The notes under the pieces were generated by a model. That model made no database searches, was not told the origin of the DNA, and saw nothing but the letters and a program-made list of their open reading frames with translations. From Glaciecola sp. 33A (GTDB lineage: Bacteria > Pseudomonadota > Gammaproteobacteria > Enterobacterales > Alteromonadaceae): a stretch of DNA of 64,000 bases. Location of the stretch: NCBI RefSeq assembly GCF_002836745.1, contig NZ_PJAR01000024.1:265174-329173 (forward strand), written 5' to 3'. Shown in pieces: positions 1 through 8,932 of the stretch (its first letter is position 1; every line of letters begins with the position of its first letter). A program made the translations under genes and the position numbers.

Positions 1-189
1 CAACGGGCAACCAGATCAGCCATTAGTTGCATGGTGGCTTGTGTGGTTTGATTTTTTTAATGGCTTCTTTGATACCACCGTCATCGTTGGTAACGAAAAA
101 AAGATATCCAAAGGGCGAATAAAGATGCCGAGAAATTGCTTGCCGGTATCGACCCCGACGTTAATGTTTTGGGTGTTGTCTGACTTCAT
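1..189 (-). pseudogene. IS110-family transposase, 5' remnant (frameshifted, runs off the left edge)
   Basis: The minus strand from the ATG at 189 reads MKSDNTQNINVGVDTGKQFL, then the RPLDIFF stretch. This is the N-terminal start of the RuvC-like DEDD domain of IS110-family transposases (N-x-GVDTGK with the catalytic first Asp). After RPLDIFF the frame breaks. The expected continuation (TNDDGGIKEAIKKIKPHKP) is found in another frame and is followed by an in-frame stop. The gene is therefore dead, and only its first ~60 codons are inside the window. The family is recognised from its conserved start; the rest of the element lies to the left or is lost. Confidence 0.75.
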
Positions 190-429
190 AATAAGCCAAC
201 TTCGGTATGCGTAATGCGAGCCGGTGACCGGCATGTCTTGAGGCTCAGTAGACTATTCGAGTGTTATGCATTGTTCTCGTTAAATATCATTTACCGTTGA
301 GGCAATATGTCAAAGGACGAGTGTTATTGGAATATGTAGTTTGGCTTCTATTTATTACTCTCTATATTCCGTTTTCATTTTTCTTCCCAGCTTGGCTAAC
401 GGAATACGTTGCTTTGTGGCAGTGAACGT

Positions 430-561
430 CAAACATCTTTATTTAAACAATTAGCACAAAGAATTCGAGATGTGCGTTCCCATCCTGATGGTTCAATTTA
501 TATATTAACCGATAGTGAAAATGGCAAAGTCCTGCGTATTATTCCAAGTGAAAATATGTAA
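430..561 (+). pseudogene. PQQ-dependent sugar dehydrogenase, C-terminal remnant
   Basis: This 43-codon open stretch has no start codon context and ends at TAA 559-561. It contains RIRDVRSHPDGSIYILTD followed by NGKVLRI. This is the last propeller strand of soluble PQQ-dependent aldose/glucose dehydrogenases (YliI/Asd family), where the motif R-I-R-D-V-R-x-x-P-D-G-x-x-Y-x-L-T-D closes the protein. Nothing of the remaining ~300 residues is seen upstream, where other frames take over. It is a truncated leftover of a deletion rather than a functional small gene. It could mark the edge of an insertion or rearrangement that also affected the AcnB remnant downstream. Confidence 0.65.
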
Positions 562-783
562 CTTAATTGTTGGCCTTGAAAAATAGAATCTTGCTAAAGA
601 AATAAAGAGACTTATCAATTAAATAAATACTGAGTATAAGTAAACTTAGTGCTTGGCTAATTTCACTTTTGGGTAATAACCTTTATAATTCACGTATTAG
701 ATGCTATTTTCCAGTACTTATTGCTGTTGTTGGAGTCAATTTGGGAACACAAGTTGTGACCCAATTTTTGACACATACCTCTT

Positions 784-894
784 GCTAACCACGTTACAGG
801 TCGTGCCGCAAAGAATATCCCGCCTAAGTTGTTGGATGCTGAGCAAGTTGCCAGTTTAGTTGAGGTAATGAAAACATCACTCGCTGGGGAATAA
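784..894 (+). pseudogene. Remnant of a gammaproteobacterial-type acnB N-terminus
   Basis: Thirty-six codons read ANHVTGRAAKNIPPKLLDAE, then QVASLVEVMKTSLAGE and a stop. E. coli-type AcnB begins with a segment of the pattern KHVAERAAEGI-PKPLDA, then ALVELLKNPPAGEE. The match in order and spacing (HV, RAA, PK, LDA, ALVE, K, AGE) makes this a decayed copy of that N-terminus. It stops exactly where the alignment would continue. The next gene is a complete AcnB of a clearly different, Bacteroidetes-like type, so this looks like the remains of the resident gene. The comparison is from memory of the family, not from a database search. Confidence 0.7.
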
Positions 895-1039
895 ACCATT
901 TATTTATAGAAATCCTAATATGCAGAGCGTTTTTTTACCAAAAGATGCTTGATGAACAGAAAATTAGGTAAACTATCGACAAAATTTCATCCTGCTAATT
1001 ATTATATTATTAGCATGCTATCGACCTTGGGAGTTGTAT

Positions 1040-3898
1040 ATGAGTTTGTATTTAGAATACGTAAAAGAAATTGAAAGCCGTAAAAAAGATCTAGGATTGG
1101 CGCCTAAGCCAATTGATGGTTCTGAATTATTAGCGGAAATTATCGAGCAAATTAAAGACTCGGCCCACGAGCACAGAGAAGACTCGCTTCACTTCTTCAT
1201 TTATAACACCTTGCCTGGAACAACTAGCGCAGCAGGTGTAAAAACTAAATTCTTAAAAGAAATCATCCTAGGCGCATTGGTCGTTAAAGAAATTACAGCA
1301 ACCTTTGCTTTTGAGTTGTTGTCTCATATGAAAGGTGGCCCCTCTGTAGAAGTACTTTTAGATTTAGCATTATCTGATGACGCACTAGTAGCAAAACCAG
1401 CAGCAGAAATATTAAAGAATCAAGTGTATTTATATGAAGCAGATATGAGCCGTCTTGACGATGGGTTCAAAGCGGGTAATGCCATTGCTAAAGATATTCT
1501 CGAAAGTTATGCCAGAGCTGATTTTTTTACCACACTTCCCGAAATAGATGAAGAAATCGATGTTGTCACCTACATCGCTGGTGAGGGTGATATTTCTACG
1601 GATTTATTATCGCCCGGTAATCAAGCTCACTCTCGTTCAGACAGGGAATTGCACGGCAAGTGTCTTATTTCGCCGGTTGCTCAAGTTGAAATCCAAGCAC
1701 TTCAAAAACAACATCCAGGCAAAAGAGTGATGTTAATCGCTGAAAAAGGCACTATGGGTGTCGGTTCTTCTAGAATGTCTGGTATTAACAACGTGGCTTT
1801 ATGGGCTGGTAAGCAAGCAAGTCCATATATTCCATTTGTGAATTTTGCCCCTGTTGTTGCAGGTACTAATGGCATTTCGCCTATCTTTTTAACCACTGTT
1901 GGTGTGACTGGTGGTATTGGTTTAGATCTTAAAAATTGGGTTAAAAAACGCGATGTTGACGGTAAACCCGTGCTTAACGAAAGTGGTGACCCAATTCTTG
2001 AGCAAACTTACTCTGTCGAAACTGGCACAGTGCTTACCATTAACACAAAACAGAAGAAGCTATATAACGGCGATAAAGAACTTGTGGACATTGCTTCAGC
2101 TTTCACCCCTCAAGCAGTGGAGTTTATGAAGGCAGGCGGATCTTACGCCATTGTATTTGGTAAAAAGTTACAAACTTTCGCCGCTCAAGCACTTGGTGTC
2201 CCGTTAGAGTCTGTATATGCTCCCTCTAAAGAAATTTCTCATGCAGGACAAGGTTTAACTGCTGTTGAAAAAATATTCAATAAAAATGCAGTAGGTGTTG
2301 CTTCTAAAACTGCTCTTCACGCTGGCTCTGATGTGCGTGTAACGGTAAATATAGTTGGTTCTCAAGATACAACGGGATTAATGACGTCTCAAGAATTAGA
2401 GTCTATGGCCGCCATGGTTATTTCGCCTATTGTTGATGGTGCTTATCAATCGGGTTGTCATACTGCTTCCGTATGGGATTCCAAGGCACAAGCTAATATT
2501 CCTAAGCTGATGAGCTTTATGAATAAGTTTGGTCTTATCACAGCACGTGATCCTAAAGGTGTTTATCACCCAATGACGGATGTTATTCATAAAGTATTGA
2601 ATGACATTACCGTTGATGAATGGGCGCTTATAATTGGTGGTGACTCTCACACTAGAATGTCTAAGGGTGTAGCGTTTGGCGCTGATTCGGGGACAGTTGC
2701 ACTTGCGCTGGCTACTGGGGAAGCAAACATGCCTATCCCAGAATCTGTGAAAGTGACGTTTAAAGGCAAAATGAAAAGCCACATGGATTTTCGCGATGTA
2801 GTGCATGCCACTCAGTCTCAAATGTTGAAAAAATTTGGCGATAATGTGTTTCAAGGAAGAGTTATCGAAGTGCACATTGGCACTTTACTTGCCGACCAAG
2901 CCTTCACGTTTACCGATTGGACTGCTGAAATGAAGGCGAAAGCCTCTATTTGTATTTCTCAAGATGACACCTTGATTGCGTCATTAGAAATAGCCAAAAA
3001 CCGCATTAAAATAATGATCGACAAGGGTATGGATAATGAGCCCCAAGTTCTTCAAGGATTAATTGATAGAGCAAACAAGCGCATTTCTGATATTACATCG
3101 GGAGAAAAACCAGCACTAAGACCAGATGATAATGCTGAATACTTTGCCGAATTAGTTGTCGACCTGGATGCCATTAACGAACCAATGATTGCGGATCCAG
3201 ACGTTAATAATGCAGATGTTTCAAAACGCTATACTCATGATGCTATCAGACCTATTTCATATTACAAAGGCAGCAAAAAAGTGGATTTAGCTTTTGTTGG
3301 TTCATGTATGGTTCACAAAGGGGATATGCAAATTATTTCTCAAATGTTGAGAAATATAGAAAAGCAAAATGGCAAAGTTGAATTTAAAGCTCCACTCGTG
3401 ATTGCACCACCAACGTATAATATTGTTGATGAGCTCAAAGCGGAAGGTGATTGGGATGTGCTTAAGAAATATGCAGGTTTCGAATTTGACGACACTGTGC
3501 CTAAAAACATTGCGCGTACAAACTATGAAAACATCATGTACCTTGAACGCCCTGGTTGTAACTTATGTATGGGTAACCAAGAGAAAGCTGAAAAAGGCGA
3601 TACTGTACTCGCTACCTCAACGCGTTTATTCCAAGGTCGTGTGGTAGAAGATACTGCTGAGAAGAAAGGTGAGTCATTGCTAGCTTCTACACCAGTGGTT
3701 GTTTTATCTAGTATCTTAGGCCGAACGCCGACTCTAGAGGAATACATCAAAGCAGTTGAAGGCATTAACTTAACTGATTTTGCTCCACCGCTTGAACAGC
3801 TCACTACACCGCCTGTCGAGGCTGTGCGAGTTAGAATTGCTGATCCAGTTAGAATTGCTGATCCAGTTGATGCTAGTACATATAATCAATTAAAGTAA
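1040..3898 (+). CDS. acnB: Aconitate hydratase B / 2-methylisocitrate dehydratase, Bacteroidetes-type
   Basis: This is a [4Fe-4S] aconitase converting citrate to isocitrate, and in this family often also 2-methylisocitrate. I place the start at ATG 1040, six bases after GGGAG (1029-1033); an in-frame TTG at 1034 overlaps that site badly. The product is 952 residues, longer than the ~860 of E. coli AcnB. All cluster ligands are present: C756 in VGSCMVHKGD, and C840 and C843 in PGCNLCMGNQ. The text throughout (N-terminal LEYVKEIESRK, IDGSELLAEII, YREDSL-like segment, LHAGSDVRV) follows the Bacteroidetes form rather than the proteobacterial one. A remnant of the proteobacterial form lies 146 bp upstream. 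The C-terminus carries a duplicated VRIADP. Confidence 0.93.
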   Translation: MSLYLEYVKEIESRKKDLGLAPKPIDGSELLAEIIEQIKDSAHEHREDSLHFFIYNTLPGTTSAAGVKTKFLKEIILGALVVKEITATFAFELLSHMKGGPSVEVLLDLALSDDALVAKPAAEILKNQVYLYEADMSRLDDGFKAGNAIAKDILESYARADFFTTLPEIDEEIDVVTYIAGEGDISTDLLSPGNQAHSRSDRELHGKCLISPVAQVEIQALQKQHPGKRVMLIAEKGTMGVGSSRMSGINNVALWAGKQASPYIPFVNFAPVVAGTNGISPIFLTTVGVTGGIGLDLKNWVKKRDVDGKPVLNESGDPILEQTYSVETGTVLTINTKQKKLYNGDKELVDIASAFTPQAVEFMKAGGSYAIVFGKKLQTFAAQALGVPLESVYAPSKEISHAGQGLTAVEKIFNKNAVGVASKTALHAGSDVRVTVNIVGSQDTTGLMTSQELESMAAMVISPIVDGAYQSGCHTASVWDSKAQANIPKLMSFMNKFGLITARDPKGVYHPMTDVIHKVLNDITVDEWALIIGGDSHTRMSKGVAFGADSGTVALALATGEANMPIPESVKVTFKGKMKSHMDFRDVVHATQSQMLKKFGDNVFQGRVIEVHIGTLLADQAFTFTDWTAEMKAKASICISQDDTLIASLEIAKNRIKIMIDKGMDNEPQVLQGLIDRANKRISDITSGEKPALRPDDNAEYFAELVVDLDAINEPMIADPDVNNADVSKRYTHDAIRPISYYKGSKKVDLAFVGSCMVHKGDMQIISQMLRNIEKQNGKVEFKAPLVIAPPTYNIVDELKAEGDWDVLKKYAGFEFDDTVPKNIARTNYENIMYLERPGCNLCMGNQEKAEKGDTVLATSTRLFQGRVVEDTAEKKGESLLASTPVVVLSSILGRTPTLEEYIKAVEGINLTDFAPPLEQLTTPPVEAVRVRIADPVRIADPVDASTYNQLK
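3830..3865 (+). repeat. 18-bp direct repeat, two perfect copies, in the acnB 3' end
   Basis: Two adjacent identical copies of an 18-base unit (3830-3847 and 3848-3865) encode VRIADP twice, just before the last ten residues of AcnB. The reading frame is kept. The duplication lies beyond the conserved aconitase core, so it probably only lengthens a flexible tail. It looks like recent replication slippage. Confidence 0.9.
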
Positions 3899-3908
3899 AA
3901 CAAGCCTT

Positions 3909-3955
3909 GACGGTTGTTTTGCTTGTTTCAACTTAAACAACCGTCATTATTTTTC
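3909..3955 (+). terminator. Rho-independent terminator of acnB
   Basis: GACGGTTGTTT (3909-3919) pairs perfectly with AAACAACCGTC (3935-3945) across a 15-base loop, followed by ATTATTTTTC. It begins 10 bases after the acnB stop codon and fits an intrinsic terminator. Confidence 0.85.
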
Positions 3956-4378
3956 AGATTCGGATTTACAAAGACCTATTGCTGCCTCATGGAGCAACGC
4001 CCAACGATTTCACCATTCAACGCGGTTTCAATTTTGGTGCACAGGCATCTATTCGACACGATACTAGGAAATACATTATTTCATGGTAAGAGCGTTCGCA
4101 TGAGACGCTCAATGTTTCTGTACCAATGGACTACCAACATAAAAAAGTGACAGTTGTCATTTCAACCAACATCGGCTGCTCTTCGCCTTATATATCTGAT
4201 TTTTAGAAACTCATTTAGTCGGCTTTGTGCCAATTGTGAACCTTAATCAAAGCTTCATCGACTGGCTGCAATTGGCACATGGCCGCCAGACAACTCTGTC
4301 AAATAAGCTTATTCTTAACGATCATTCTGAGAGTATTTTAAGTATAAAAGGTTATACGGTATCTGGAAGGTGTGTCAA
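3956..4378. other. Intergenic stretch without a recognisable gene
   Basis: Short open frames exist here, but none has both a ribosome binding site and a recognisable protein. One frame reads TPNDFTIQRGFNFGAQASIR before a stop and may be a decayed coding scrap; I cannot name its family. The 3' end (4321-4378) is AT-rich and should contain the promoter of the next gene, whose Shine-Dalgarno GGAAGG is at 4365-4370. Confidence 0.4.
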
Positions 4379-5110
4379 ATGATAAGGTCTTTATCCGCAA
4401 TACTTTTGTGCATGAGTGCAATATTAAACTCGACTGCCCATGCTTACTATGCGCTGGGGTGTGACGACCCAGAATATCATCAACATATTAATGAGCAGTT
4501 CGCTCATTTCGAGACACAAAATCGACGTTTACTTGTTGAGACTCTGCGCGACTATGAACGAAGCTTAGCGACAAGTAAAAATCCATACCAAGTGATAGGC
4601 GATTTAAGTAGGCACCTCAAATACAGTGCGCAATTCGAACCTATCAATAAGGTCACTGCTAAAATTGATCGCATCTTTGAACATGCAGACAGGCTAAGTG
4701 TAGAGCAGCAAATAGCCGGTGACGCGATTGACAGCTTTAGTAGCGAGACGCATTCTGTAGGTATAGCACGGGCATGGATCGCATACAGACAAGACAAGCA
4801 TGAATTAGCTTTTGCAGAGTTATTGAAGTCTATTGAGGTAAGCGGTTCAGCGGTCCTGAGCTCTTTTGGTCCTGACTTCGAATTAATTCGTCACATTTAT
4901 CGTGATGGGCATATTGAGCCTGTTGTTGCCTACATCAACAAAACTGAAGATTTCTGGACCGGCAGACGCCCCGATGGCCTGCGCTATGTGTGGCTCAAAA
5001 TGATCAAAGCAGGGTGTAAAATACAATTTGATTTTGTTGACACAATAAATGCATTAGAGCTTGGTCTTAGCGTTATTGATGTAAACAAAGACTATGGAGT
5101 TAGTCACTAG
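4379..5110 (+). CDS. Secreted protein of unknown function
   Basis: This is a 243-residue protein starting at ATG 4379, eight bases after GGAAGG; an in-frame GTG at 4370 overlaps that site. The first ~22 residues (MIRSLSAILLCMSAILNSTA then HA) form a classical signal peptide with an AHA|Y cleavage site, so the product is probably periplasmic or exported. The mature part is mainly helical-looking, with charged segments (DRIFEHADRLSVEQQ, AWIAYRQDKHELAFAELLKS) reminiscent of TPR-like repeats, and has cysteines near both ends. I do not recognise the family. It stands alone, with no obvious operon partner. Confidence 0.7.
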   Translation: MIRSLSAILLCMSAILNSTAHAYYALGCDDPEYHQHINEQFAHFETQNRRLLVETLRDYERSLATSKNPYQVIGDLSRHLKYSAQFEPINKVTAKIDRIFEHADRLSVEQQIAGDAIDSFSSETHSVGIARAWIAYRQDKHELAFAELLKSIEVSGSAVLSSFGPDFELIRHIYRDGHIEPVVAYINKTEDFWTGRRPDGLRYVWLKMIKAGCKIQFDFVDTINALELGLSVIDVNKDYGVSH

Positions 5111-5214
5111 TCCGATTATGCCATACATGACTAAGTGCAGTTAACATAGAACATAGTATAGGCTGTTTCAGGTCTAAAACGTTTATATTGTGGACCTTGC
5201 TCTATATTGCGAAT

Positions 5215-5787
5215 TTATTTAGTGGTATTTCTGCCTTTGATAATGGCCATAAGCGCATTTTTACGTTCCAAGTTTTCCCTTGTCCATGTCTTTTTATAAT
5301 TGTAAAACTCATTCACTACTAAACTATTTGTGGGTAAACTTACCCATGGTTGTTTCGTTGATGTAAAAATATGAACATCTGGTGGCAGTTGACCAGGATT
5401 GTCAAGCGTTCCAACACGAATGAAACGAATGAGTTCTCTTATACCGCCCATAAAATAATTACTCCAGACAACTATTTTGCATTTTGGACAACGAGCCATT
5501 ATTTGGCCTTTACCACTGGGTGATGGGATCGACTCTTCAGAAACATCACCGTTGATAAGTTCAACATCTGAAGCCTCAAAAAGTGCATTTAGAGCAAACG
5601 CTGTCCCTGTCTGCCTCTGGCACCAAAGACAATGGCAACAATGAACTATAAGCGGTTTTGAGCTTACCCTATAGCGTACATAACCACAGGAGCAGCCACC
5701 TTCTATAGGTTGAATTAGTGAAGTCACTTTTTGTTCGCTGCCTCTGTGATAATAGTTAAGAGTACATTGAAAGGAGTCATTAAACAT
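5215..5787 (-). CDS. GFA/CENP-V family zinc protein
   Basis: This is a 190-residue member of the glutathione-dependent formaldehyde-activating enzyme (GFA, DUF636) fold. The zinc-binding cysteines are all present: C32 and C34 in GGCSCGYVRY, the C51-x-C53-x2-C56 cluster in HCCHCLWCQRQTG, and C100 and C103 in ARCPKCK. Most GFA-family proteins have no proven formaldehyde activity, so the substrate is open. The first ~25 residues precede the domain, and a later start is possible. It ends the short leftward unit begun by the cupin gene (16 bp gap), so the two are probably co-transcribed and share the divergent LysR control region. Confidence 0.8.
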   Translation of the reverse strand: MFNDSFQCTLNYYHRGSEQKVTSLIQPIEGGCSCGYVRYRVSSKPLIVHCCHCLWCQRQTGTAFALNALFEASDVELINGDVSEESIPSPSGKGQIMARCPKCKIVVWSNYFMGGIRELIRFIRVGTLDNPGQLPPDVHIFTSTKQPWVSLPTNSLVVNEFYNYKKTWTRENLERKNALMAIIKGRNTTK

Positions 5788-5803
5788 CTAATGACTCCTG
5801 TTC

Positions 5804-6178
5804 TTATCCCATTTGGGACATAACTCTGCCAACATTTGCCAACACTTCATTGTGTTCTTTTGTAGGACTAAAGTCGATAAATTTCAAGTCCTTGTCAACA
5901 ATCGCAGTATGGCCTGACGGGGCATAAAAAAGATCTCCTTCCTCATACACTTCTTCGGTTCCATCATCATAAATAAATCTGAATGCACCTTTAAAAATAT
6001 AACCCCAGTGTGGACAATGGCAACTATCATTTGGCAAACCTTTTAGTAAAGGAGTGAAGTCGGTACCTTTTGGTAGTTCATGGTAAACAACATCCATATC
6101 TCCAAAGCCTTCAAGTTTGCGCATTATTGTTCCCGGTCCTTCCATTATTGTTGGAATTTCTTCTTTTTTAATTTTCAA
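5804..6178 (-). CDS. Small cupin-domain protein
   Basis: This 124-residue single-domain protein has the cupin pattern. CHCPHWGYIFKGAFRF (~residues 54-69) corresponds to the first motif with His/Cys metal-ligand candidates, and YEEGDLFYAPSGHTAIVD corresponds to the G-D-x-x-x-x-P-x-G-H second motif. AAGGAGAAATACTT before the ATG (antisense of 6179-6192) supplies a good ribosome binding site. It is divergent from a LysR regulator 137 bp away and leads the unit with the GFA protein. That arrangement suggests regulation by the LysR protein. The substrate cannot be deduced. Confidence 0.75.
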   Translation of the reverse strand: MKIKKEEIPTIMEGPGTIMRKLEGFGDMDVVYHELPKGTDFTPLLKGLPNDSCHCPHWGYIFKGAFRFIYDDGTEEVYEEGDLFYAPSGHTAIVDKDLKFIDFSPTKEHNEVLANVGRVMSQMG

Positions 6179-6315
6179 GTATTTCTCCTTGTTCTTTTGA
6201 TATTGACTTTTAAAAGCAACACTTTCATCTGCAGGTTACTGCAATTAGTTTTTGCTAACAATTATCAAAAAAATGAATGATACTGTGCAGAATTGCACAG
6301 AAAGAGGTCGTAACG

Positions 6316-7218
6316 ATGAACTGGGATGATTTAAAAATAATCTTAGCCATTTCACGATGTGGAACTATGAGTGGTGCCGCAAGTCAATTAAATGTACAAC
6401 ATTCTACGGTATCTAGGCGTATTAAAGCTTTTGAAAAAAAACTAGGGACCAATTTAATCAGACGCAACAAAGGCTCCTACGAACTTACCAAAGCGGGAAA
6501 TAAAGTTAGGGATGCTGCTCTTAAAGTTGAAAGAGAAATCATTAGTGTCGATAGCGCGTTATTAAACAAAAAAGATCCTTTGATAGGAACGTTGCGCATA
6601 ACAACAATTAGTAGTTTGGCTTCAACCATATTGATGCCTATGTTTAGCGCTTTTAGTAAGGCTCACCCAAAGATCTATTTACATATTATGGCGTCAAACA
6701 ACACCGCTAGTCTTGCTAATAGAGAAGCAGATGTTGCTATCCGGTTAAGTAATGCCCCACCGGAGTCATTAATAGGTAAAAATGCCGCCACTGTCTCATC
6801 CACCGTGTATTGCAGTTCTGACTACCTGAAAAAACACAATAAAAATAAAGATGATTTAAAGTGGCTGGGCGTAACTTGCTGCAGTTTTCACAAGAGATGG
6901 ACAAAAGAGTCTTGTGATATTGCAACACATCAATTCAATATAGATGATGCGCTACTAACATGCTCAGCTCTTCGCGAAGGACTAGGAGTGTCGTTTCTTC
7001 CCTGCTGTATCGGTGATGTCGAGCCTACGCTAGTAAGGTATTGTGAGCCGGATTCAAAGTTTGATTTAGGCCTATGGATTCTTATACACACGGAATTAAG
7101 AAACAACGCTCGTGTATTGGCCTTTCGAGATTACATGATCAAGGCAATAGAAAAGCAGCAAGATATTTTTGCGGGCAGAATCAAATATGACGATAAGTTT
7201 ACAGGCAAAGTAATATGA
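6316..7218 (+). CDS. LysR-family transcriptional regulator
   Basis: This is a 300-residue LysR-type regulator. The start is ATG 6316, giving MNWDDLKIILAISRCGTMSG, with AAAGAGG eight bases upstream; an upstream in-frame codon would add an unrelated leader. The N-terminal helix-turn-helix (ASQLNVQHSTVSRRIKAFEK, ~residues 19-38) is canonical. The effector domain follows from ~85 and looks like the group often annotated next to oxidoreductases. It is divergent from the cupin-GFA pair and probably controls it. There is no sign of truncation. Confidence 0.9.
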   Translation: MNWDDLKIILAISRCGTMSGAASQLNVQHSTVSRRIKAFEKKLGTNLIRRNKGSYELTKAGNKVRDAALKVEREIISVDSALLNKKDPLIGTLRITTISSLASTILMPMFSAFSKAHPKIYLHIMASNNTASLANREADVAIRLSNAPPESLIGKNAATVSSTVYCSSDYLKKHNKNKDDLKWLGVTCCSFHKRWTKESCDIATHQFNIDDALLTCSALREGLGVSFLPCCIGDVEPTLVRYCEPDSKFDLGLWILIHTELRNNARVLAFRDYMIKAIEKQQDIFAGRIKYDDKFTGKVI

Positions 7219-7461
7219 AATGATCAAGCTCGGTATGAGCTATCAAAAAAAACGTATCGATAAATTATTAATCATTAATGCTAGAAAAATGAAAACGGGG
7301 CCTAAGTATACTTAAGGAAACATAAAATTCTATCCCTTGGTCGGGTATTTACCAAGCCCGACTGACCGGTTTGCGCTCATACGAATTTGCAACAAATATA
7401 AGGGACCTCAGAGATCCCTTATTCAATGAAAGCCCAACGTAAGCATTTTCATATTTGGTTT
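7219..7461. other. Convergent intergenic region with hairpins
   Basis: This is the space between the LysR gene (plus) and the aldehyde dehydrogenase gene (minus). ATAAGGGA (7398-7405) pairs with TCCCTTAT (7415-7422) over a 9-base loop. Upstream, GTCGGG/CCCGAC and CTTGGT/ACCAAG arms near 7337-7364 can form alternative hairpins. No strong U-run follows either, so their role as terminators is plausible but not shown. Confidence 0.45.
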
Positions 7462-8922
7462 TTACTCGACGGAGCCTTCCAATATTTGTAGCATTTTCAA
7501 ATCAGAATGAAATTCCAATGCATAGTGTCCGCCTTCTCTGCCCAGGCCACTATGTCCGATACCACCAAATGGGGCAGTTAGGTCTCGCACAAGGAACGTA
7601 TTTACCCACACTGTGCCGCCGCGTATTTGTCGACCGACACGTTCTGCTCGCTCCTTGTTGCCTGTATACACAATACCGGATAATCCAAATATTGTTGAGT
7701 TAGCTAATGCCACGCCTTCATCTTCATTGGCAAAGGTTTGAAAGGTCAATACCGGACCAAAGATCTCGCTTTGAACCACTTCAGAGTCATTGTTCTTAGG
7801 CTCGATCAGGGTTGGTTCATACCATAATTTTCCTTCTATAAATCGCTTTCCTCCGCGCACAACAGTATCTCCATTAGCGCGTGCTCTTTGCACAAAACCT
7901 TCCACTCTGGCAACATGAATTGGATGTATCATGGCAGAGATCGTCGTTTTAGGGTCTCGGCTATCACCCATCACGTGTTGATCAGTAAAACGATGAAAAT
8001 GCGCTAAAAATTCGGCTTTGACACTTTCTTCAACTATGAGTCGAGTGCCTGCCATACAAACCTGACCAGAATCATCAAATTGCCCTGCCGCTTTCTTTGC
8101 CGCCGCTTCAATATCGGCGTCAGCAAAGACTAATAAACACGACTTTCCACCTAGTTCAGCCGTGAACGGGACGATGTTTTCAGCAGCAGCTTTGCCAATA
8201 ATTCGAGAGGTGGGCACCGAACCTGTAAACGAAATCCGTTTAACCCGAGGGTCATTAACCAATGCATCGCCAACCTCGCTTCCTAGTCCTTGGACAACGT
8301 TAAACACGCCTTTCGGAAAATTGGCCTTGGCTATCAAGTCTGCCAAAAGTGACGCAGATAGCGGTGACCATTCGGCGGGTTTTAAAATAACTGTATTACC
8401 AGCAGCTAATGCAGGCGCGCACTTCCATGTGGATAACATAAAAGGCGCGTTCCAAGGAGTAATAATTACAGCGGGTCCTGCGGGCATTCTGATGACTCTA
8501 TTTAAGGTGCCTTTTGATTGCCAAACCCGTTCTTCATGTTCAGTGGCTAAATCTGCATAGTTTCTAAAGTTGGCAGCCCCTCTTGGTACAAGTCGCAAAC
8601 GTAAGCTTTCGAATAGCATGGCCATGTCGCTGCACTCAACGTTAGCGATATCCTCTTTGTACTCCTCAATTAAATCCGCTAAGCGATGTAAATAAACTGA
8701 ACGTTGATCCGGACTTAATGCGGCCCAAGCTGGAAACGCTTCAGTTGCTGCATCGACCGCAAGTTTAGCCGTGCCTTCATCACCTCTAGCGACATTGACT
8801 AGCAGAATATCCCAATCCATGGGAGAGCGTGTTTCAAAAGTGTTTGGTGACGGTACTCGTTCTCCATTTATGAAGTGCTCACCTGAGACCATCACCCCAT
8901 TGACGTTAAATCGATTGCTCAT
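7462..8922 (-). CDS. NAD(P)-dependent aldehyde dehydrogenase, HpaE/AldA-like
   Basis: This is a 486-residue aldehyde dehydrogenase of full family length. The general base is E256 in ELGGKS and the catalytic nucleophile is C289 in DSGQVCMAGTR. The Rossmann segment (ITPWNAPFMLSTWKCAPALA) and C-terminal PFGGIGHSGLGREGG are intact. The closest family feel is 5-carboxymethyl-2-hydroxymuconate semialdehyde dehydrogenase (HpaE) and betaine/aminoaldehyde-type enzymes; these cannot be separated by eye. It is the last gene of a leftward unit GS-like ligase > P450 > ALDH (10 bp after the P450). A nearby HpaD-like dioxygenase makes an HpaE-type role (oxidising the ring-fission semialdehyde) or a side-chain aldehyde role equally reasonable. 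Confidence 0.9.
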   Translation of the reverse strand: MSNRFNVNGVMVSGEHFINGERVPSPNTFETRSPMDWDILLVNVARGDEGTAKLAVDAATEAFPAWAALSPDQRSVYLHRLADLIEEYKEDIANVECSDMAMLFESLRLRLVPRGAANFRNYADLATEHEERVWQSKGTLNRVIRMPAGPAVIITPWNAPFMLSTWKCAPALAAGNTVILKPAEWSPLSASLLADLIAKANFPKGVFNVVQGLGSEVGDALVNDPRVKRISFTGSVPTSRIIGKAAAENIVPFTAELGGKSCLLVFADADIEAAAKKAAGQFDDSGQVCMAGTRLIVEESVKAEFLAHFHRFTDQHVMGDSRDPKTTISAMIHPIHVARVEGFVQRARANGDTVVRGGKRFIEGKLWYEPTLIEPKNNDSEVVQSEIFGPVLTFQTFANEDEGVALANSTIFGLSGIVYTGNKERAERVGRQIRGGTVWVNTFLVRDLTAPFGGIGHSGLGREGGHYALEFHSDLKMLQILEGSVE

Positions 8923-8932
8923 GTTATCTGCC

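Larger units (their letters stand above)
235..1039. other. Gene-poor decayed stretch upstream of acnB
   Basis: No intact gene is visible here. The region holds two recognisable coding remnants, listed separately: a PQQ sugar dehydrogenase C-terminus and an AcnB N-terminus. It also contains a 34-codon hydrophobic reading frame from GTG at 321 to 425, rich in Phe, Leu and Trp. That frame could be a membrane-protein scrap or chance; it lacks a well spaced ribosome binding site. The promoter of the downstream acnB should lie between about 900 and 1025, where the sequence is AT-rich. I could not pick a convincing -35/-10 pair. Confidence 0.5.

Noticed and set aside
2396-2875. 159-codon minus-strand frame inside acnB
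   Set aside because: It is the shadow of a strongly conserved gene on the other strand and has no recognisable protein features.
3914-4150. 78-codon plus-strand frame after acnB
   Set aside because: It begins inside the terminator hairpin and shows no domain; a neighbouring frame looks at most like a decayed scrap.
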